A stretch of 64,000 nucleotides of DNA, taken from positions 1 through 64,000 of the forward strand of contig NZ_JHUW01000008.1 of assembly GCF_000619825.1 (NCBI RefSeq). The letters run 5' to 3'. Below are positions 54,847 through 64,000 of this stretch, piece after piece. Position 1 is the stretch's first letter, and each line of letters begins with the position of its first letter. A model generated the notes under the pieces. That model ran no database searches and was not told where the DNA came from. It saw only the letters and a program-made list of their open reading frames with translations. The stretch is from Prevotella sp. MA2016. Its GTDB lineage: Bacteria > Bacteroidota > Bacteroidia > Bacteroidales > Bacteroidaceae. The position numbers and the translations under genes were made by a program.

Positions 54847-54877
54847 AAACAGTATTTATTGGTTACGTAACTGACTG

Positions 54878-54885
54878 CAAAGATA
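54878..54885 (-). promoter_or_regulatory. -7 box for the sppA operon
   Basis: TATCTTTG on the minus strand, 31 bases before the sppA ATG. Confidence 0.6.
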
Positions 54886-54926
54886 GCAACTTTTTTTCTT
54901 ACCGCCAACAAATAAACGAAAAATAA

Positions 54927-55022
54927 CAAAAAAAACCGGCTGTCATCACGACACCCGGTCTCTTAAAAACAAACTACTTAAAAACTAATCTACTAAAACA
55001 AATCAAAAAAATTATTATTTGC
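54927..55022 (-). ncRNA. Candidate small RNA between groEL and sppA
   Basis: On the minus strand, TTTG (55055-55058), exactly 19 bases and TAATTTTG (55028-55035) form a perfect promoter. About 95 bases later a hairpin ACCGGGTGTC / GACAGCCGGT (54935-54959, one mismatch) ends in eight T. Nothing in between encodes a protein; the 5' part is T-rich (TTTTAGTAGATTAGTTTTTA then AGTAGTTTG) and weakly structured. It is bounded by the groEL terminator upstream and the sppA promoter downstream, so it is its own unit. The RNA family was not recognised; exact ends are inferred. Confidence 0.55.
54935..54959 (-). terminator. Terminator of the candidate small RNA
   Basis: Stem ACCGGCTGTC / GACACCCGGT around ATCAC with one C-C mismatch; eight T follow on the minus strand. 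Confidence 0.85.
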
Positions 55023-55027
55023 GTTTG

Positions 55028-55058
55028 CAAAATTAGCGTGTTTTTATGTAACCCCAAA
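55028..55058 (-). promoter_or_regulatory. Canonical promoter of the candidate small RNA
   Basis: TTTG-N19-TAATTTTG on the minus strand. Confidence 0.7.
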
Positions 55059-55106
55059 AAGTTTTGGGCCCTAAAACGCTATTTTTTGGATAAAATAACA
55101 AAAAAA

Positions 55107-55132
55107 GGGGACGGACTGCAGAATCCATCCCC
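55107..55132 (-). terminator. Terminator of the groES-groEL operon
   Basis: GGGGACGGA / TCCATCCCC stem (one G-T pair) with an 8-base loop, followed on the minus strand by TTTTTTTG. Confidence 0.88.
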
Positions 55133-55158
55133 TAATTTGTTATGCTAAGTTTACAAAA

Positions 55159-56827
<1,669 letters not shown>

Positions 56828-57100
56828 CTATTTCTCGATCACTGCGAGTACGTCACTCTGACGCATCATCAGATATTTGGTTCCTTCAAACTCGAGCTCG
56901 GTGCCGCTGTATTTACCATAGAGCACTTCGTCGCCCTCTTTCAGGATCATTGTTTCATCCTTGGTTCCCTGACCTACGGCTTTGATAGTTCCGTGGAGTG
57001 GCTTTTCCTTTGCGGTGTCAGGAATGATAATACCGCCGATCTTCTCTTCTGCAGGTGCTGGCAATACCAACACACGGTCTGCTAATGGTTTGATGTTCAT
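56828..57100 (-). CDS. groS: Co-chaperonin GroES
   Basis: A 90-aa protein of normal length. It begins [20 protein letters not shown], with the mobile loop [17 protein letters not shown] and the roof [18 protein letters not shown]. It caps GroEL. No CIRCE element (TTAGCACTC-N9-GAGTGCTAA) is present upstream; a different palindrome lies at 57180-57192. Confidence 0.97.
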   Translation of the reverse strand: MNIKPLADRVLVLPAPAEEKIGGIIIPDTAKEKPLHGTIKAVGQGTKDETMILKEGDEVLYGKYSGTELEFEGTKYLMMRQSDVLAVIEK

Positions 57101-57179
57101 AATACTTCTATTTTTTAATTTTAAACTTTAATTTCTTCTGCCAAACGATCTGCCAAAACCGTGCCACAACCTCAAAGTG

Positions 57180-57192
57180 TGACACATTGTCA
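57180..57192. promoter_or_regulatory. Palindrome upstream of groES, candidate stress operator
   Basis: TGACACATTGTCA (TGACA-CAT-TGTCA) about 80 bases before the groES ATG. No standard TAnnTTTG box lies nearby, so groES may use another promoter class or an activator. Confidence 0.4.
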
Positions 57193-57209
57193 GAGTTCAT
57201 CCAAAAAAA

Positions 57210-57235
57210 GATGCGTATGTTCACACACACGCACC
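57210..57235 (-). terminator. Terminator of glmM
   Basis: Ten-base stem GATGCGTATG / CACACGCACC (two G-T pairs) with a 6-base loop and seven T on the minus strand. Confidence 0.8.
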
Positions 57236-57268
57236 TTCATTATGAATGAAAAAAAACTTTAAAAAAAT

Positions 57269-58663
57269 CTATTGCATATCATAAACCACCTGCATGAGCT
57301 GCTTGCCGAGGTCGTCGGCCTGCTCCATGGTCTGGGCTTCGCTATACACACGAATGATTGGTTCGGTGTTAGACTTGCGCAGGTGAACCCAACGGTCGGG
57401 GAAGTCGATCTTCACACCGTCGATATCATTAACCACAGCACTATTGTCCTGGGCAAACATTTCCTTCACTTTTACCAAAATGGCGTCGACATCTGTTTCA
57501 GGCGTAAGGTCGATGCGATTCTTAGCTATCTGATAGTCGGGGAAGCTGGCACGAAGCTCGCTCACCTTGCAACCCTTCTGCGCCAGACTGCTCAGGAACA
57601 GGGCAATGCCTACGAGTGCATCACGACCATAGTGGCTCTCAGGATAGATAACGCCACCATTGCCTTCGCCACCAATAACGGCGCCTACCTCCTTCATCTT
57701 GGTAGTAACGTTCACCTCGCCTACTGCAGCTGCAGTGTACTTGCCACCATGCTTCTCTGTAACATCACGCAGGGCGCGGGTTGAAGAGAGGTTGCTGACT
57801 GTGGCCAGCAAGGTGTTGGGTGACAGGTGCTGGGTGTTGGACAACACATAGTCGGCTACTGATACAAGGGTGTACTCCTCGCCAAACATGGTGCCATCCT
57901 CGCAGATGAAGGCCAGGCGATCTACATCAGGATCAACCACGATACCAAGGTCGAAACCACCTTGCTTCATCTTGTCCATGATGCCATGCAGATTCTTCTC
58001 CAATGGCTCGGGGTTATGAGCAAAGTCACCCGTGCACTCGCCATTAAGTATTTCGAAATCAACACCCAGCGCCTTAAACAACTCGGGCAGGATAATACCA
58101 CCTACAGAGTTGATGGTGTCGGCACAAACACGGAACTTGCGCTTGGCAATGGCCTCGCGATCTACAAGCTTCAGAGCAAGCACAGAGTCGATATGTCGCT
58201 GGTTGAATGTATCGTCGACAGTACAGGTTCCCAGGTTGTCAACTTCGGCATAGTTGAAATCTTCAGCCTCGGCCATACGGAGCACTTCTGCACCGTCGGC
58301 AGCTGTAAGAAACTCGCCCTCGCTATTGAGCAACTTCAGGGCATTCCACTGTCGGGGGTTGTGCGACGCGGTAATAATGATACCACCATCGGCACCAGCC
58401 ATGCGCACGGCCAACTCGGTGGTTGGGGTGGTGGCATAGCCAATATCTATAACATCATAACCCATGCCCATGAGTGTGCCCACAACTACGTTGCGAACCA
58501 TCAGGCCAGAAATACGACCATCACGGCCAACTACAATCTTTTTGCCACCAATGAACTGAGCATAGGCTGTAGTGAATTTCACGATGTCTAATGGATTAAG
58601 CGTGTCGCCAGTGCGTCCGCCAATAGTACCGCGGATGCCAGAAATAGATTTAATCAGTGTCAT
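57269..58663 (-). CDS. glmM: Phosphoglucosamine mutase
   Basis: A 464-aa phosphohexomutase. The start SISGIRGTIGGRTG is usual. The active-site Ser is in ITASHNPRQWNALK near 98, the metal site is DPDVDRLAF near 243 and the sugar-binding loop is GGEGNGGVIYPE near 335. RKSNTEPIIRVYSEA near 432 is the phosphate site. It interconverts GlcN-6-P and GlcN-1-P for peptidoglycan and LPS. Residues about 274-285 (LSNTQHLSPNTL) are an insert produced by a short tandem repeat. It follows the DUF4827 gene by 14 bases. Confidence 0.94.
   Translation of the reverse strand: MTLIKSISGIRGTIGGRTGDTLNPLDIVKFTTAYAQFIGGKKIVVGRDGRISGLMVRNVVVGTLMGMGYDVIDIGYATTPTTELAVRMAGADGGIIITASHNPRQWNALKLLNSEGEFLTAADGAEVLRMAEAEDFNYAEVDNLGTCTVDDTFNQRHIDSVLALKLVDREAIAKRKFRVCADTINSVGGIILPELFKALGVDFEILNGECTGDFAHNPEPLEKNLHGIMDKMKQGGFDLGIVVDPDVDRLAFICEDGTMFGEEYTLVSVADYVLSNTQHLSPNTLLATVSNLSSTRALRDVTEKHGGKYTAAAVGEVNVTTKMKEVGAVIGGEGNGGVIYPESHYGRDALVGIALFLSSLAQKGCKVSELRASFPDYQIAKNRIDLTPETDVDAILVKVKEMFAQDNSAVVNDIDGVKIDFPDRWVHLRKSNTEPIIRVYSEAQTMEQADDLGKQLMQVVYDMQ
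57811..57845. repeat. In-frame tandem word repeat inside glmM
   Basis: On the coding strand the words CCAACACCCAGCACCTGTCA then CCCAACACC encode SNTQHLSPNT between VADYVL and LATVSNLSS. Confidence 0.7.
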
Positions 58664-58677
58664 ATATTTAATTCTCT

Positions 58678-59325
58678 TTAAGATTCGCGCTGATAGGTTA
58701 TCTCATAATAATAAGGTGATACATTGCTAGATGCTCGGGCATGCCCCTGAGAATGAGGCACAATAAGATGCACCTTGGCACACTCGTCGGTAAGCGACTG
58801 AGGACGACCAACCTTAATATAAGAAAGCGGAACTAACCAACCTGAAGGTACTGAAGCACTCTGGTTAACAAGAAGCATCAGACCACTCTCGAAAGAGGCG
58901 GTAAACGAACCACTGGTGCGTGATATCTGAACGATATCAGGCAGGGTGACTACCGACTTCCCTCTATAATAGATATCCGGATCATTGTTGGTTACAGATG
59001 CGGTATCCTGCAAAATATCATACTCAGAGAAGCGGCACACCAGACGTGTGGTCTCGCCATCCTGCAAAGCACTTCCACAGCCTACACGCTCAATCTGCAT
59101 GTAAACACCACTCTTGTCGAGCTTCACATACTCATTGCGGCTCACATTGGTGGTATGGCCCTGCTGGTTGAACTGATCTTCGCTGATAACAACAATCGAG
59201 CGATCGGCAATAAACTTGGCAATGGCAGTACGCTCCTTTTCTTTCTTATCGCCGTAGGTCTCGTAGTCATTACAACTACTGAGCACTGCGGCTAAAGCTA
59301 TCATGATAAAAAGTATCTTCTTCAT
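58678..59325 (-). CDS. DUF4827 lipoprotein
   Basis: A 215-aa lipoprotein (lipobox VLSSC, Cys near 18). The sequence after it (YGDKKEKERTAIAKFIADRS, IVVISEDQFNQQG) and the late ESGLMLLVNQSASVPSGWLV then PLSYIKVG match the DUF4827 family of Bacteroidetes, thought to have an FKBP-like fold. It lies between nrnA and glmM, its usual place in related genomes. The role is unknown; isomerase activity would be a guess. Confidence 0.8.
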   Translation of the reverse strand: MKKILFIMIALAAVLSSCNDYETYGDKKEKERTAIAKFIADRSIVVISEDQFNQQGHTTNVSRNEYVKLDKSGVYMQIERVGCGSALQDGETTRLVCRFSEYDILQDTASVTNNDPDIYYRGKSVVTLPDIVQISRTSGSFTASFESGLMLLVNQSASVPSGWLVPLSYIKVGRPQSLTDECAKVHLIVPHSQGHARASSNVSPYYYEITYQRES

Positions 59326-59348
59326 CTCTATTTTAACGATTGATGGTG

Positions 59349-59356
59349 CAAAAATA
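59349..59356 (-). promoter_or_regulatory. -7 box for the DUF4827-glmM unit
   Basis: TATTTTTG on the minus strand, 23 bases before the ATG. Confidence 0.55.
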
Positions 59357-59388
59357 CGAATAATTTTGTAAACACCAACAATATTAGG

Positions 59389-60420
59389 CTACTTTAACTT
59401 GTTTTCATAAGCAGAAATTGCCTTTTTGGTAATTTCTATCGCCTCTTCGATGGTTCCTTCTATCTTTCCGCCAGATGCATTCAGATGTCCGCCACCATTA
59501 AAGAACCCCTCGGCCATCAGGTTACAGGGGAAATCATCAACTGATCGCAAACTTACCCAAACCACAGGCTTCTCTGTATCCTCGCGCAGCGAAATAGACA
59601 GTTTGAGGCCCTTGATCTGCTGGGGGATATTAACCAAACCTTCAGCATCACCCTTGGCATAGTTGAAACGCTTCAACTCCTCACGCGTCAGTGAATAGTA
59701 AGCTGCGTTATAATCGGGCATATAAACCAGTTTCTCATACATCACATAGCCCATGAGGCGGATACGGCTCTCTGAATAATTGTGATAGACGTTGCGATAG
59801 ATGCGGTCCTTATCGATATGTTTGGTGAGCAGTTCGCCAATAATGAAATAAATCTCTGGTCGGCTGCTGTTATAGGTAAAGCCGCCTGTATCTGTCATCA
59901 TACCACAATAGACGGGTGCAGCAAAAGCCTTGTCGAGCTGAGGGAAGGCGCCCATCTGATAGACAATGCGGAACACCAGCTCGCAGGTGCTGGAAGCATC
60001 AGGATGAGACACTACCAACTGGGCAGGCACATCGGGCTTCAAGTGGTGGTCGATAAGCACTTTCTTGGCAGGACTGCTGACGAGTGCCTGCTCCATCTCA
60101 TCTACACGACTTGGGGTGTTGAAGTCGAGACAGAACACCAAATCGGCTATCTTGAAGAGCATGTCGCACTTCTCCTGATGCTTGTCGTAGCGCACAATCT
60201 TATCTGTATTGGGCAGCCACATCAGGAAGTCAGGGTACTGATCGGGCACGATGACAGTAACATCTTTGCCACGATGGCGCATATAGTCGGCCCAACCCAG
60301 CGATGAACCAATGGCATCGCCGTCGGGACTCTTATGGCACACCACAAGTACCGTATTAGCATTAGAAATCAGCTGGTCCATCAGGGCCAGCTGATCTGTA
60401 TCTAAAATGTTTATATTCAT
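59389..60420 (-). CDS. nrnA: DHH-family nanoRNase/pAp phosphatase
   Basis: A 343-aa DHH-DHHA1 enzyme. Motif I is CHKSPDGDAIGSSLG near 30, motif II FCLDFNTPSRVDEM near 97, and the DHH itself is VLIDHHLKPD near 122. The C-terminal DHHA1 domain ends in FFNGGGHLNASGGKIEG near 312. It digests 2-5 nt RNAs and 3'-phosphoadenosine-5'-phosphate. It begins immediately after the stop of the preceding nucleotidyltransferase gene. Confidence 0.92.
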   Translation of the reverse strand: MNINILDTDQLALMDQLISNANTVLVVCHKSPDGDAIGSSLGWADYMRHRGKDVTVIVPDQYPDFLMWLPNTDKIVRYDKHQEKCDMLFKIADLVFCLDFNTPSRVDEMEQALVSSPAKKVLIDHHLKPDVPAQLVVSHPDASSTCELVFRIVYQMGAFPQLDKAFAAPVYCGMMTDTGGFTYNSSRPEIYFIIGELLTKHIDKDRIYRNVYHNYSESRIRLMGYVMYEKLVYMPDYNAAYYSLTREELKRFNYAKGDAEGLVNIPQQIKGLKLSISLREDTEKPVVWVSLRSVDDFPCNLMAEGFFNGGGHLNASGGKIEGTIEEAIEITKKAISAYENKLK

Positions 60421-61362
60421 TTAGAAAAGTTTGTTAGGATATACACCCTCGTCAACGAGCTGCTTGATACGATCCACAGTAGCATCGCGGTCGGCAGCAT
60501 AAGTCACACCAAACCACTTGCTGGTAGTATCAAGAACCTCGACAGTAGCAGTACCATCGTTGATCAGCTTATTTACCATGAGAGGGATAAAGAACTCGGC
60601 CTTGAGGTTCTCGATGTTCTTTGGATCGCTCAGGAACTCCTTGAAGTAGGCCTCGCTATACTCGAAATAGTCGGGTGTGAAGCCCCACATGTTCATAGAC
60701 ACAGGCGTATTGTCGGCTACCTCAGTCCATGTGCCGTCCTCGTCCTTGAAACGGATAGGCTCGCTGGCAGCACCTGCATTAGAGCCGTCAGCAGCACAAC
60801 GTACAATCTCAGTACGCTCAACTACAGTAGTAAGATGTCCCTGCTCGTTCTTAGAACAGATGCCACGAGCCACAGTACCATTCTCAGAAAGGGTATTGCC
60901 CACACGGAAACCTACCATAGCATACTTATTCTTGGCCCCCTCAGGCAGATTGGCCAGATACTTACCAATCACCATGAAAGCATCACGATTATAGAAGTCG
61001 TCGCAATTGATCACGCAGAATGGCTCCTTGATAACATCCTTACCCATGAGCACAGCGTGATTGGTGCCCCATGGCTTCTGACGGCCTTCGGGAACACTGA
61101 AGCCCTCTGGCAGCGCGTCGAGCGCCTGGAAACAGAGCTCGCACTTCACCTTACCCTCATACTTAGAGAGAATCTGTGTACGGAACTGCTCTTCGAAATC
61201 CTTACGGATAACCCATACGATCTTACCAAAACCTGCCTGAATGGCATCGTAAATACTATAATCCATGATGGTCTCACCATTGGGGCCCAGTCCGTCGAGC
61301 TGCTTCAAACCACCGTAACGGCTTCCCATTCCAGCTGCGAGCAAAAACAAAGTTGGTTTCAT
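60421..61362 (-). CDS. Sugar-phosphate nucleotidyltransferase
   Basis: A 313-aa protein with the classical N-terminal signature LFLLAAGMGSRYGGLKQLDG (nucleotide binding) and the metal Asp in FCVINCDDFYNRDAF near 118. PWGTNHAVLMGKDVI near 97 recognises the base. It resembles UTP-glucose-1-phosphate uridylyltransferase-like proteins of Bacteroidetes but is not a clear GalU. The sugar is unknown. Its own promoter lies 41 bases upstream. Confidence 0.85.
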   Translation of the reverse strand: MKPTLFLLAAGMGSRYGGLKQLDGLGPNGETIMDYSIYDAIQAGFGKIVWVIRKDFEEQFRTQILSKYEGKVKCELCFQALDALPEGFSVPEGRQKPWGTNHAVLMGKDVIKEPFCVINCDDFYNRDAFMVIGKYLANLPEGAKNKYAMVGFRVGNTLSENGTVARGICSKNEQGHLTTVVERTEIVRCAADGSNAGAASEPIRFKDEDGTWTEVADNTPVSMNMWGFTPDYFEYSEAYFKEFLSDPKNIENLKAEFFIPLMVNKLINDGTATVEVLDTTSKWFGVTYAADRDATVDRIKQLVDEGVYPNKLF

Positions 61363-61403
61363 TTTCTTTCTTAAATTTTTTGAGTTATATCAATTTTTGC
61401 GTG

Positions 61404-61411
61404 CAAAGTTA
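61404..61411 (-). promoter_or_regulatory. -7 box for the nucleotidyltransferase-nrnA operon
   Basis: TAACTTTG on the minus strand, 41 bases before the ATG. Confidence 0.6.
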
Positions 61412-61457
61412 CAAAATATTTTGGATATAGAAACAAAAAGAGCCGAAAAAAAACACG

Positions 61458-63797
61458 TTAGAATGGATAACCAACTGCAAAATGAAGGGTATGGGCATTT
61501 TTAAAGCTGGGCACATTAAAATAGCCCGACTTCTCGGTTGGATAGGGATAATGAAGCGCCAAACCCCAATCTAAGCGAATAACGAGGAAGCCCATATCAT
61601 AACGCAGACCTAGACCTGTGCCAACGGCCGTCTGTTTCACCAGATCCTTCAGCGTAGTGGGGAAACCACCATTCTCTACAAACTCATCATCAAAGTCCCA
61701 CACGTTGCCGGCATCAAGGAACACGGCGCCATTCAGGTTGCCAAACAACTTGGTGCGATACTCCAGATTGCCCACCAGTTTCATCTCGCCAATCTGTATC
61801 AGATAACCTAACTGGCGACCTAAGCCAGAACCATCCAAAGCACCAGGACCTATCGAGCGCACACCAAAAGCACGAATGGTGTTGGCACCTCCTGCATAGA
61901 AATACTCGCTGTAAGGGGCCTCGCTACTGTTGCCATAGTTATAAATGAAACCACCACTGAGATGACCCACCAGGCGCGATGACGACGAGAGGGTCCACGT
62001 CTTGGTGAAATCGGTTTCAAGGCGCAAGAACTGTGAATAGGGGGTCTTGAAGAGGGTCTTGCCTTGCTCGTTGAAGGGGCGACCAAACACGGCATCCCAC
62101 ACTGACAACAGATTGCCCGACTCCTCGACTGTCAACTCCCAACGGATAGGATGACGCTTGGTGGTGGGACTGGTGTACAGATAGGTGTAGCGCATCTTTG
62201 GCACAAAGTAATCTTCCATGGTAGCAGCCAGATATGGATTGTAGGTGACCACAGAGTCGAACTTCTCTGTATGGCTGTTCATGTACTGATACTTGATGGT
62301 GAGGGGCGAAAACTCGTGGCGACTATTGGCCGACGACTGCCAGCGGTAGGTCCACTCGCCACTCACAATGTGCATCTTATAGTAGTTGGGGCGACGAACC
62401 ACATCGCTCGAAACCTTGACGAAGGTGGTGGGGGTAGAGAAGAAACGGCGACGTATGGGGCGACCATTCTTATCGCGGCGCACACGGTCGTTCTTATAGA
62501 AAGGTGCGATGATGCGTGGGAACTCTATCGACACATCAGCACCATACTGATAGCTGTTCATATCGGCATCTGCCCCACTCTGCCACTCGTAGGCACCATG
62601 GAGGTTCAGATCGAGTTTCTCGCCTGCATGGAAAGCATTGCGACGCGTGATACCTATACGGGCCTCCGGACCATAACGACCACTGGTGCGACCAATGGCA
62701 TTGCCCTCAATATAAAAATCGTAGGGCTTGTCGAAAGTGCAGTTCAAGCGCAGGTCGAGGGTATCGGTATTGGGGCGCGGGGTGAACTGGAAGTCGGTGC
62801 TGAAGAACACGCCTGTGGCATTAATCCTGCTGGCCGACTCCATGTACTTCTCGTAGCTGTACTCCTGGCGTGAGCGCAGACTGAGGTTGCGCAGCACCAC
62901 ACGAGGCATGATGGGCGACTTCTTACCATTAAAATGAATGGTGAGCGAGCGACGCTTGATAGAGTCGGAAAGCACCTCGCGCGCTGACTTGCGGAAATTG
63001 ACATCCACATTGCCGATGTACCATTTGTGCAGGGCTGCATCAGGAAGACCTTCGGCCAACTGGAAGCGCAATTGCACTTTATTGTCAATAGCAAATGTAT
63101 CGGCTAGATAGGAGGCATAGCCCGAGTTGTAATAATAGTAGCCGTTGTTGCGCAGCAGCGTACTGATGCGCAGGCGCTCGGCATCGAGATTATTGATGCT
63201 GAAAGGCGACTCGCTCTTGATGAGACTCTCCTGACGGGTAGAATCGATGAGCGTCTGTATGGCTGGTGGAAAGTTCACATAGTTGACCGTATCAAGCGTA
63301 AAGAGCGAATCGAGATGGATGGTATAGCCTATCTTGCTCTTCTTGGGATTCTTGCTGGGCACGAGCTCGTAGGTCACATCGCCACGAAAGAAACCATTAT
63401 TACGCAGCACCGAACGGGCCACACTACTGCGCAAGGCGGGATTCACATGACTCATGAGCACAGGCGCACGACCGAACGACTTGGTCATCCATTTGGCAAA
63501 GGGCGACTCCTTGCCTGAAAACGTGTTATACACCCACAGATGCCACGACCAGGGCGCCGTGTAATAGCTGCTGCCAAAGAGCGAGCCATTGGGCTGGGTG
63601 GCCAGCGCAGCCTCAACCTCAGCCTTCGTGTTTTCGAGGTGCTCATCGTAGGCTTTGACATCGTAGTCTTTCGCATCGTCGTAGGCAATCTTAGTAAGTC
63701 CTGTAAAGAGCTGTTCGCCCTCAGGGATATTCTTTGTCATAGAGCATGATGCCAGACAAAGAGCCATTGTGAAATATAGATACTTACTTCTTCTCAT
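61458..63797 (-). CDS. tamL: TamL: BamA/TamA-family outer-membrane lipoprotein
   Basis: A 779-aa protein. It carries a lipoprotein signal (CLASCSMTKNIPEGE, Cys near 18), which marks the Bacteroidetes TamL version of TamA. Residues 20-400 are POTRA-like repeats; residues 400-779 are the Omp85 barrel with the late motif GGANTIRAFGVRSIGPGALD (the IRGF-like loop) near 640 and final LHFAVGYPF ending in Phe. With TamB it inserts proteins or moves phospholipid to the outer membrane. Its ATG lies inside the end of tamB (14-base overlap). Confidence 0.92.
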   Translation of the reverse strand: MRRSKYLYFTMALCLASCSMTKNIPEGEQLFTGLTKIAYDDAKDYDVKAYDEHLENTKAEVEAALATQPNGSLFGSSYYTAPWSWHLWVYNTFSGKESPFAKWMTKSFGRAPVLMSHVNPALRSSVARSVLRNNGFFRGDVTYELVPSKNPKKSKIGYTIHLDSLFTLDTVNYVNFPPAIQTLIDSTRQESLIKSESPFSINNLDAERLRISTLLRNNGYYYYNSGYASYLADTFAIDNKVQLRFQLAEGLPDAALHKWYIGNVDVNFRKSAREVLSDSIKRRSLTIHFNGKKSPIMPRVVLRNLSLRSRQEYSYEKYMESASRINATGVFFSTDFQFTPRPNTDTLDLRLNCTFDKPYDFYIEGNAIGRTSGRYGPEARIGITRRNAFHAGEKLDLNLHGAYEWQSGADADMNSYQYGADVSIEFPRIIAPFYKNDRVRRDKNGRPIRRRFFSTPTTFVKVSSDVVRRPNYYKMHIVSGEWTYRWQSSANSRHEFSPLTIKYQYMNSHTEKFDSVVTYNPYLAATMEDYFVPKMRYTYLYTSPTTKRHPIRWELTVEESGNLLSVWDAVFGRPFNEQGKTLFKTPYSQFLRLETDFTKTWTLSSSSRLVGHLSGGFIYNYGNSSEAPYSEYFYAGGANTIRAFGVRSIGPGALDGSGLGRQLGYLIQIGEMKLVGNLEYRTKLFGNLNGAVFLDAGNVWDFDDEFVENGGFPTTLKDLVKQTAVGTGLGLRYDMGFLVIRLDWGLALHYPYPTEKSGYFNVPSFKNAHTLHFAVGYPF

Positions 63798-64000
63798 GAG
63801 TTACTGCGGGTGTGATTCTGGTACTATCTGCCCCAGGTGTGTTGCGCACTGGAGATAAGGGCATCAGCGGATTGGTAAGCTTTGGCGTCTTGGTAAAGAG
63901 GTCGAGCAGTGAGTTCATCTTGCGTCGCCATACGAAACCAATACCATATTCGCCTGTGTAGCCCTCCAGCCAGTCGTAAACATTCTGGTTGTAGAACAGT
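63784..64000 (-). CDS. tamB: TamB (translocation and assembly module), C-terminal end only
   Basis: The minus strand is open from the window edge and reads FYNQNVYDWLEGYTGEYGIG, FVWRRKMNSLLDLFTKTPKL and onward to a stop at 63784. EYGIGFVWRRKMNSL.. at the end is the pattern of Bacteroidetes TamB (DUF490) proteins. TamB spans the periplasm as a long beta groove from the inner membrane to TamL. The gene starts outside the window. It overlaps the tamL start, so they form one operon. Confidence 0.85.
   Translation of the reverse strand, partial: LFYNQNVYDWLEGYTGEYGIGFVWRRKMNSLLDLFTKTPKLTNPLMPLSPVRNTPGADSTRITPAVTHEKK

Noticed and set aside
57120..57200. CIRCE/HrcA operator at groES
   Set aside because: The TTAGCACTC-N9-GAGTGCTAA pattern is not present.

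Overview
The window is a chromosomal piece of a Bacteroidales bacterium, most like Prevotella and its relatives. Three things point there. Promoters follow the Bacteroidetes pattern TTTG-N19/20-TAnnTTTG, seen more than twenty times, with weak or absent Shine-Dalgarno sequences. The gene content is typical: TamL lipoprotein with TamB, DUF4827 lipoprotein, a DUF4922 protein, type II pantothenate kinase, S16 with a long Ala/Glu tail, PPDK, and the sppA-lpxK-punA-thiL order. Intergenic repeats include CACGAATT and CACGGATTAA palindromes. There is no rRNA, CRISPR array or prophage. One IS3-family element enters at the left edge.

Layout. 1-325: end of an IS3 element. 372-5331 (-): thioesterase, small TonB-receptor-like outer-membrane protein, NhaC antiporter, SGNH esterase. 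5403-6910 (+): a two-gene ABC exporter. 6893-12394: an AraC regulator divergent from a redox operon (iron alcohol dehydrogenase, exported flavodoxin-ferredoxin, cyclophilin-like lipoprotein, FMN flavoprotein, alpha/beta hydrolase). 12512-18041: ppdK, rlmD, porin. 18002-24131: glycan genes (flippase and four glycosyltransferases) interrupted by rpsP. 24117-27849: secreted protein and GH2 beta-galactosidase. 27945-28690: a mosaic of transposase remnant, palindromes and a 22-bp phased array. 28690-35952: rsmA, an unlisted 34-aa membrane protein, flippase-like protein, pepD, corA, DUF349 protein, guaD. 36025: tRNA-Tyr. 36173-42306 (-): conserved operon rlmN-pdxA-flippase-sigma54 activator-lptE-TPR protein-secG. 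42410-47398 (+): a three-part fusion protein and an AmpG-like transporter. 47527-57100 (-): cysE, coaW, tRNA-Phe, thiL-punA-lpxK-sppA, a candidate small RNA, groEL/groES. 57269-64000 (-): glmM, DUF4827, nrnA, a sugar-nucleotide transferase, tamL and the end of tamB.

Most protein genes are housekeeping or envelope genes: LPS (lpxK, lptE), outer-membrane assembly (tamB/tamL), secretion (secG, sppA), amino-sugar supply (glmM) and glycan transfer. The more unusual signal lies in short sequences. (1) A leader upstream of corA combines a canonical promoter, an Asp/Pro-rich 11-codon reading frame, and a hairpin whose loop is perfectly complementary to the corA start region, a possible pseudoknot switch. 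(2) A family of short A/T- or CAA-rich tandem words occurs between genes and also in frame inside genes, where it makes protein linkers and seems to have fused two genes. (3) There are nested palindromes of 75-165 bp in several intergenic regions. (4) A complete tiny transcription unit encodes a 34-aa membrane peptide. (5) A roughly 95-nt RNA gene candidate with perfect promoter and terminator sits between groEL and sppA. (6) A seven-unit 22-bp phased array lies beside a RAYT transposase remnant.
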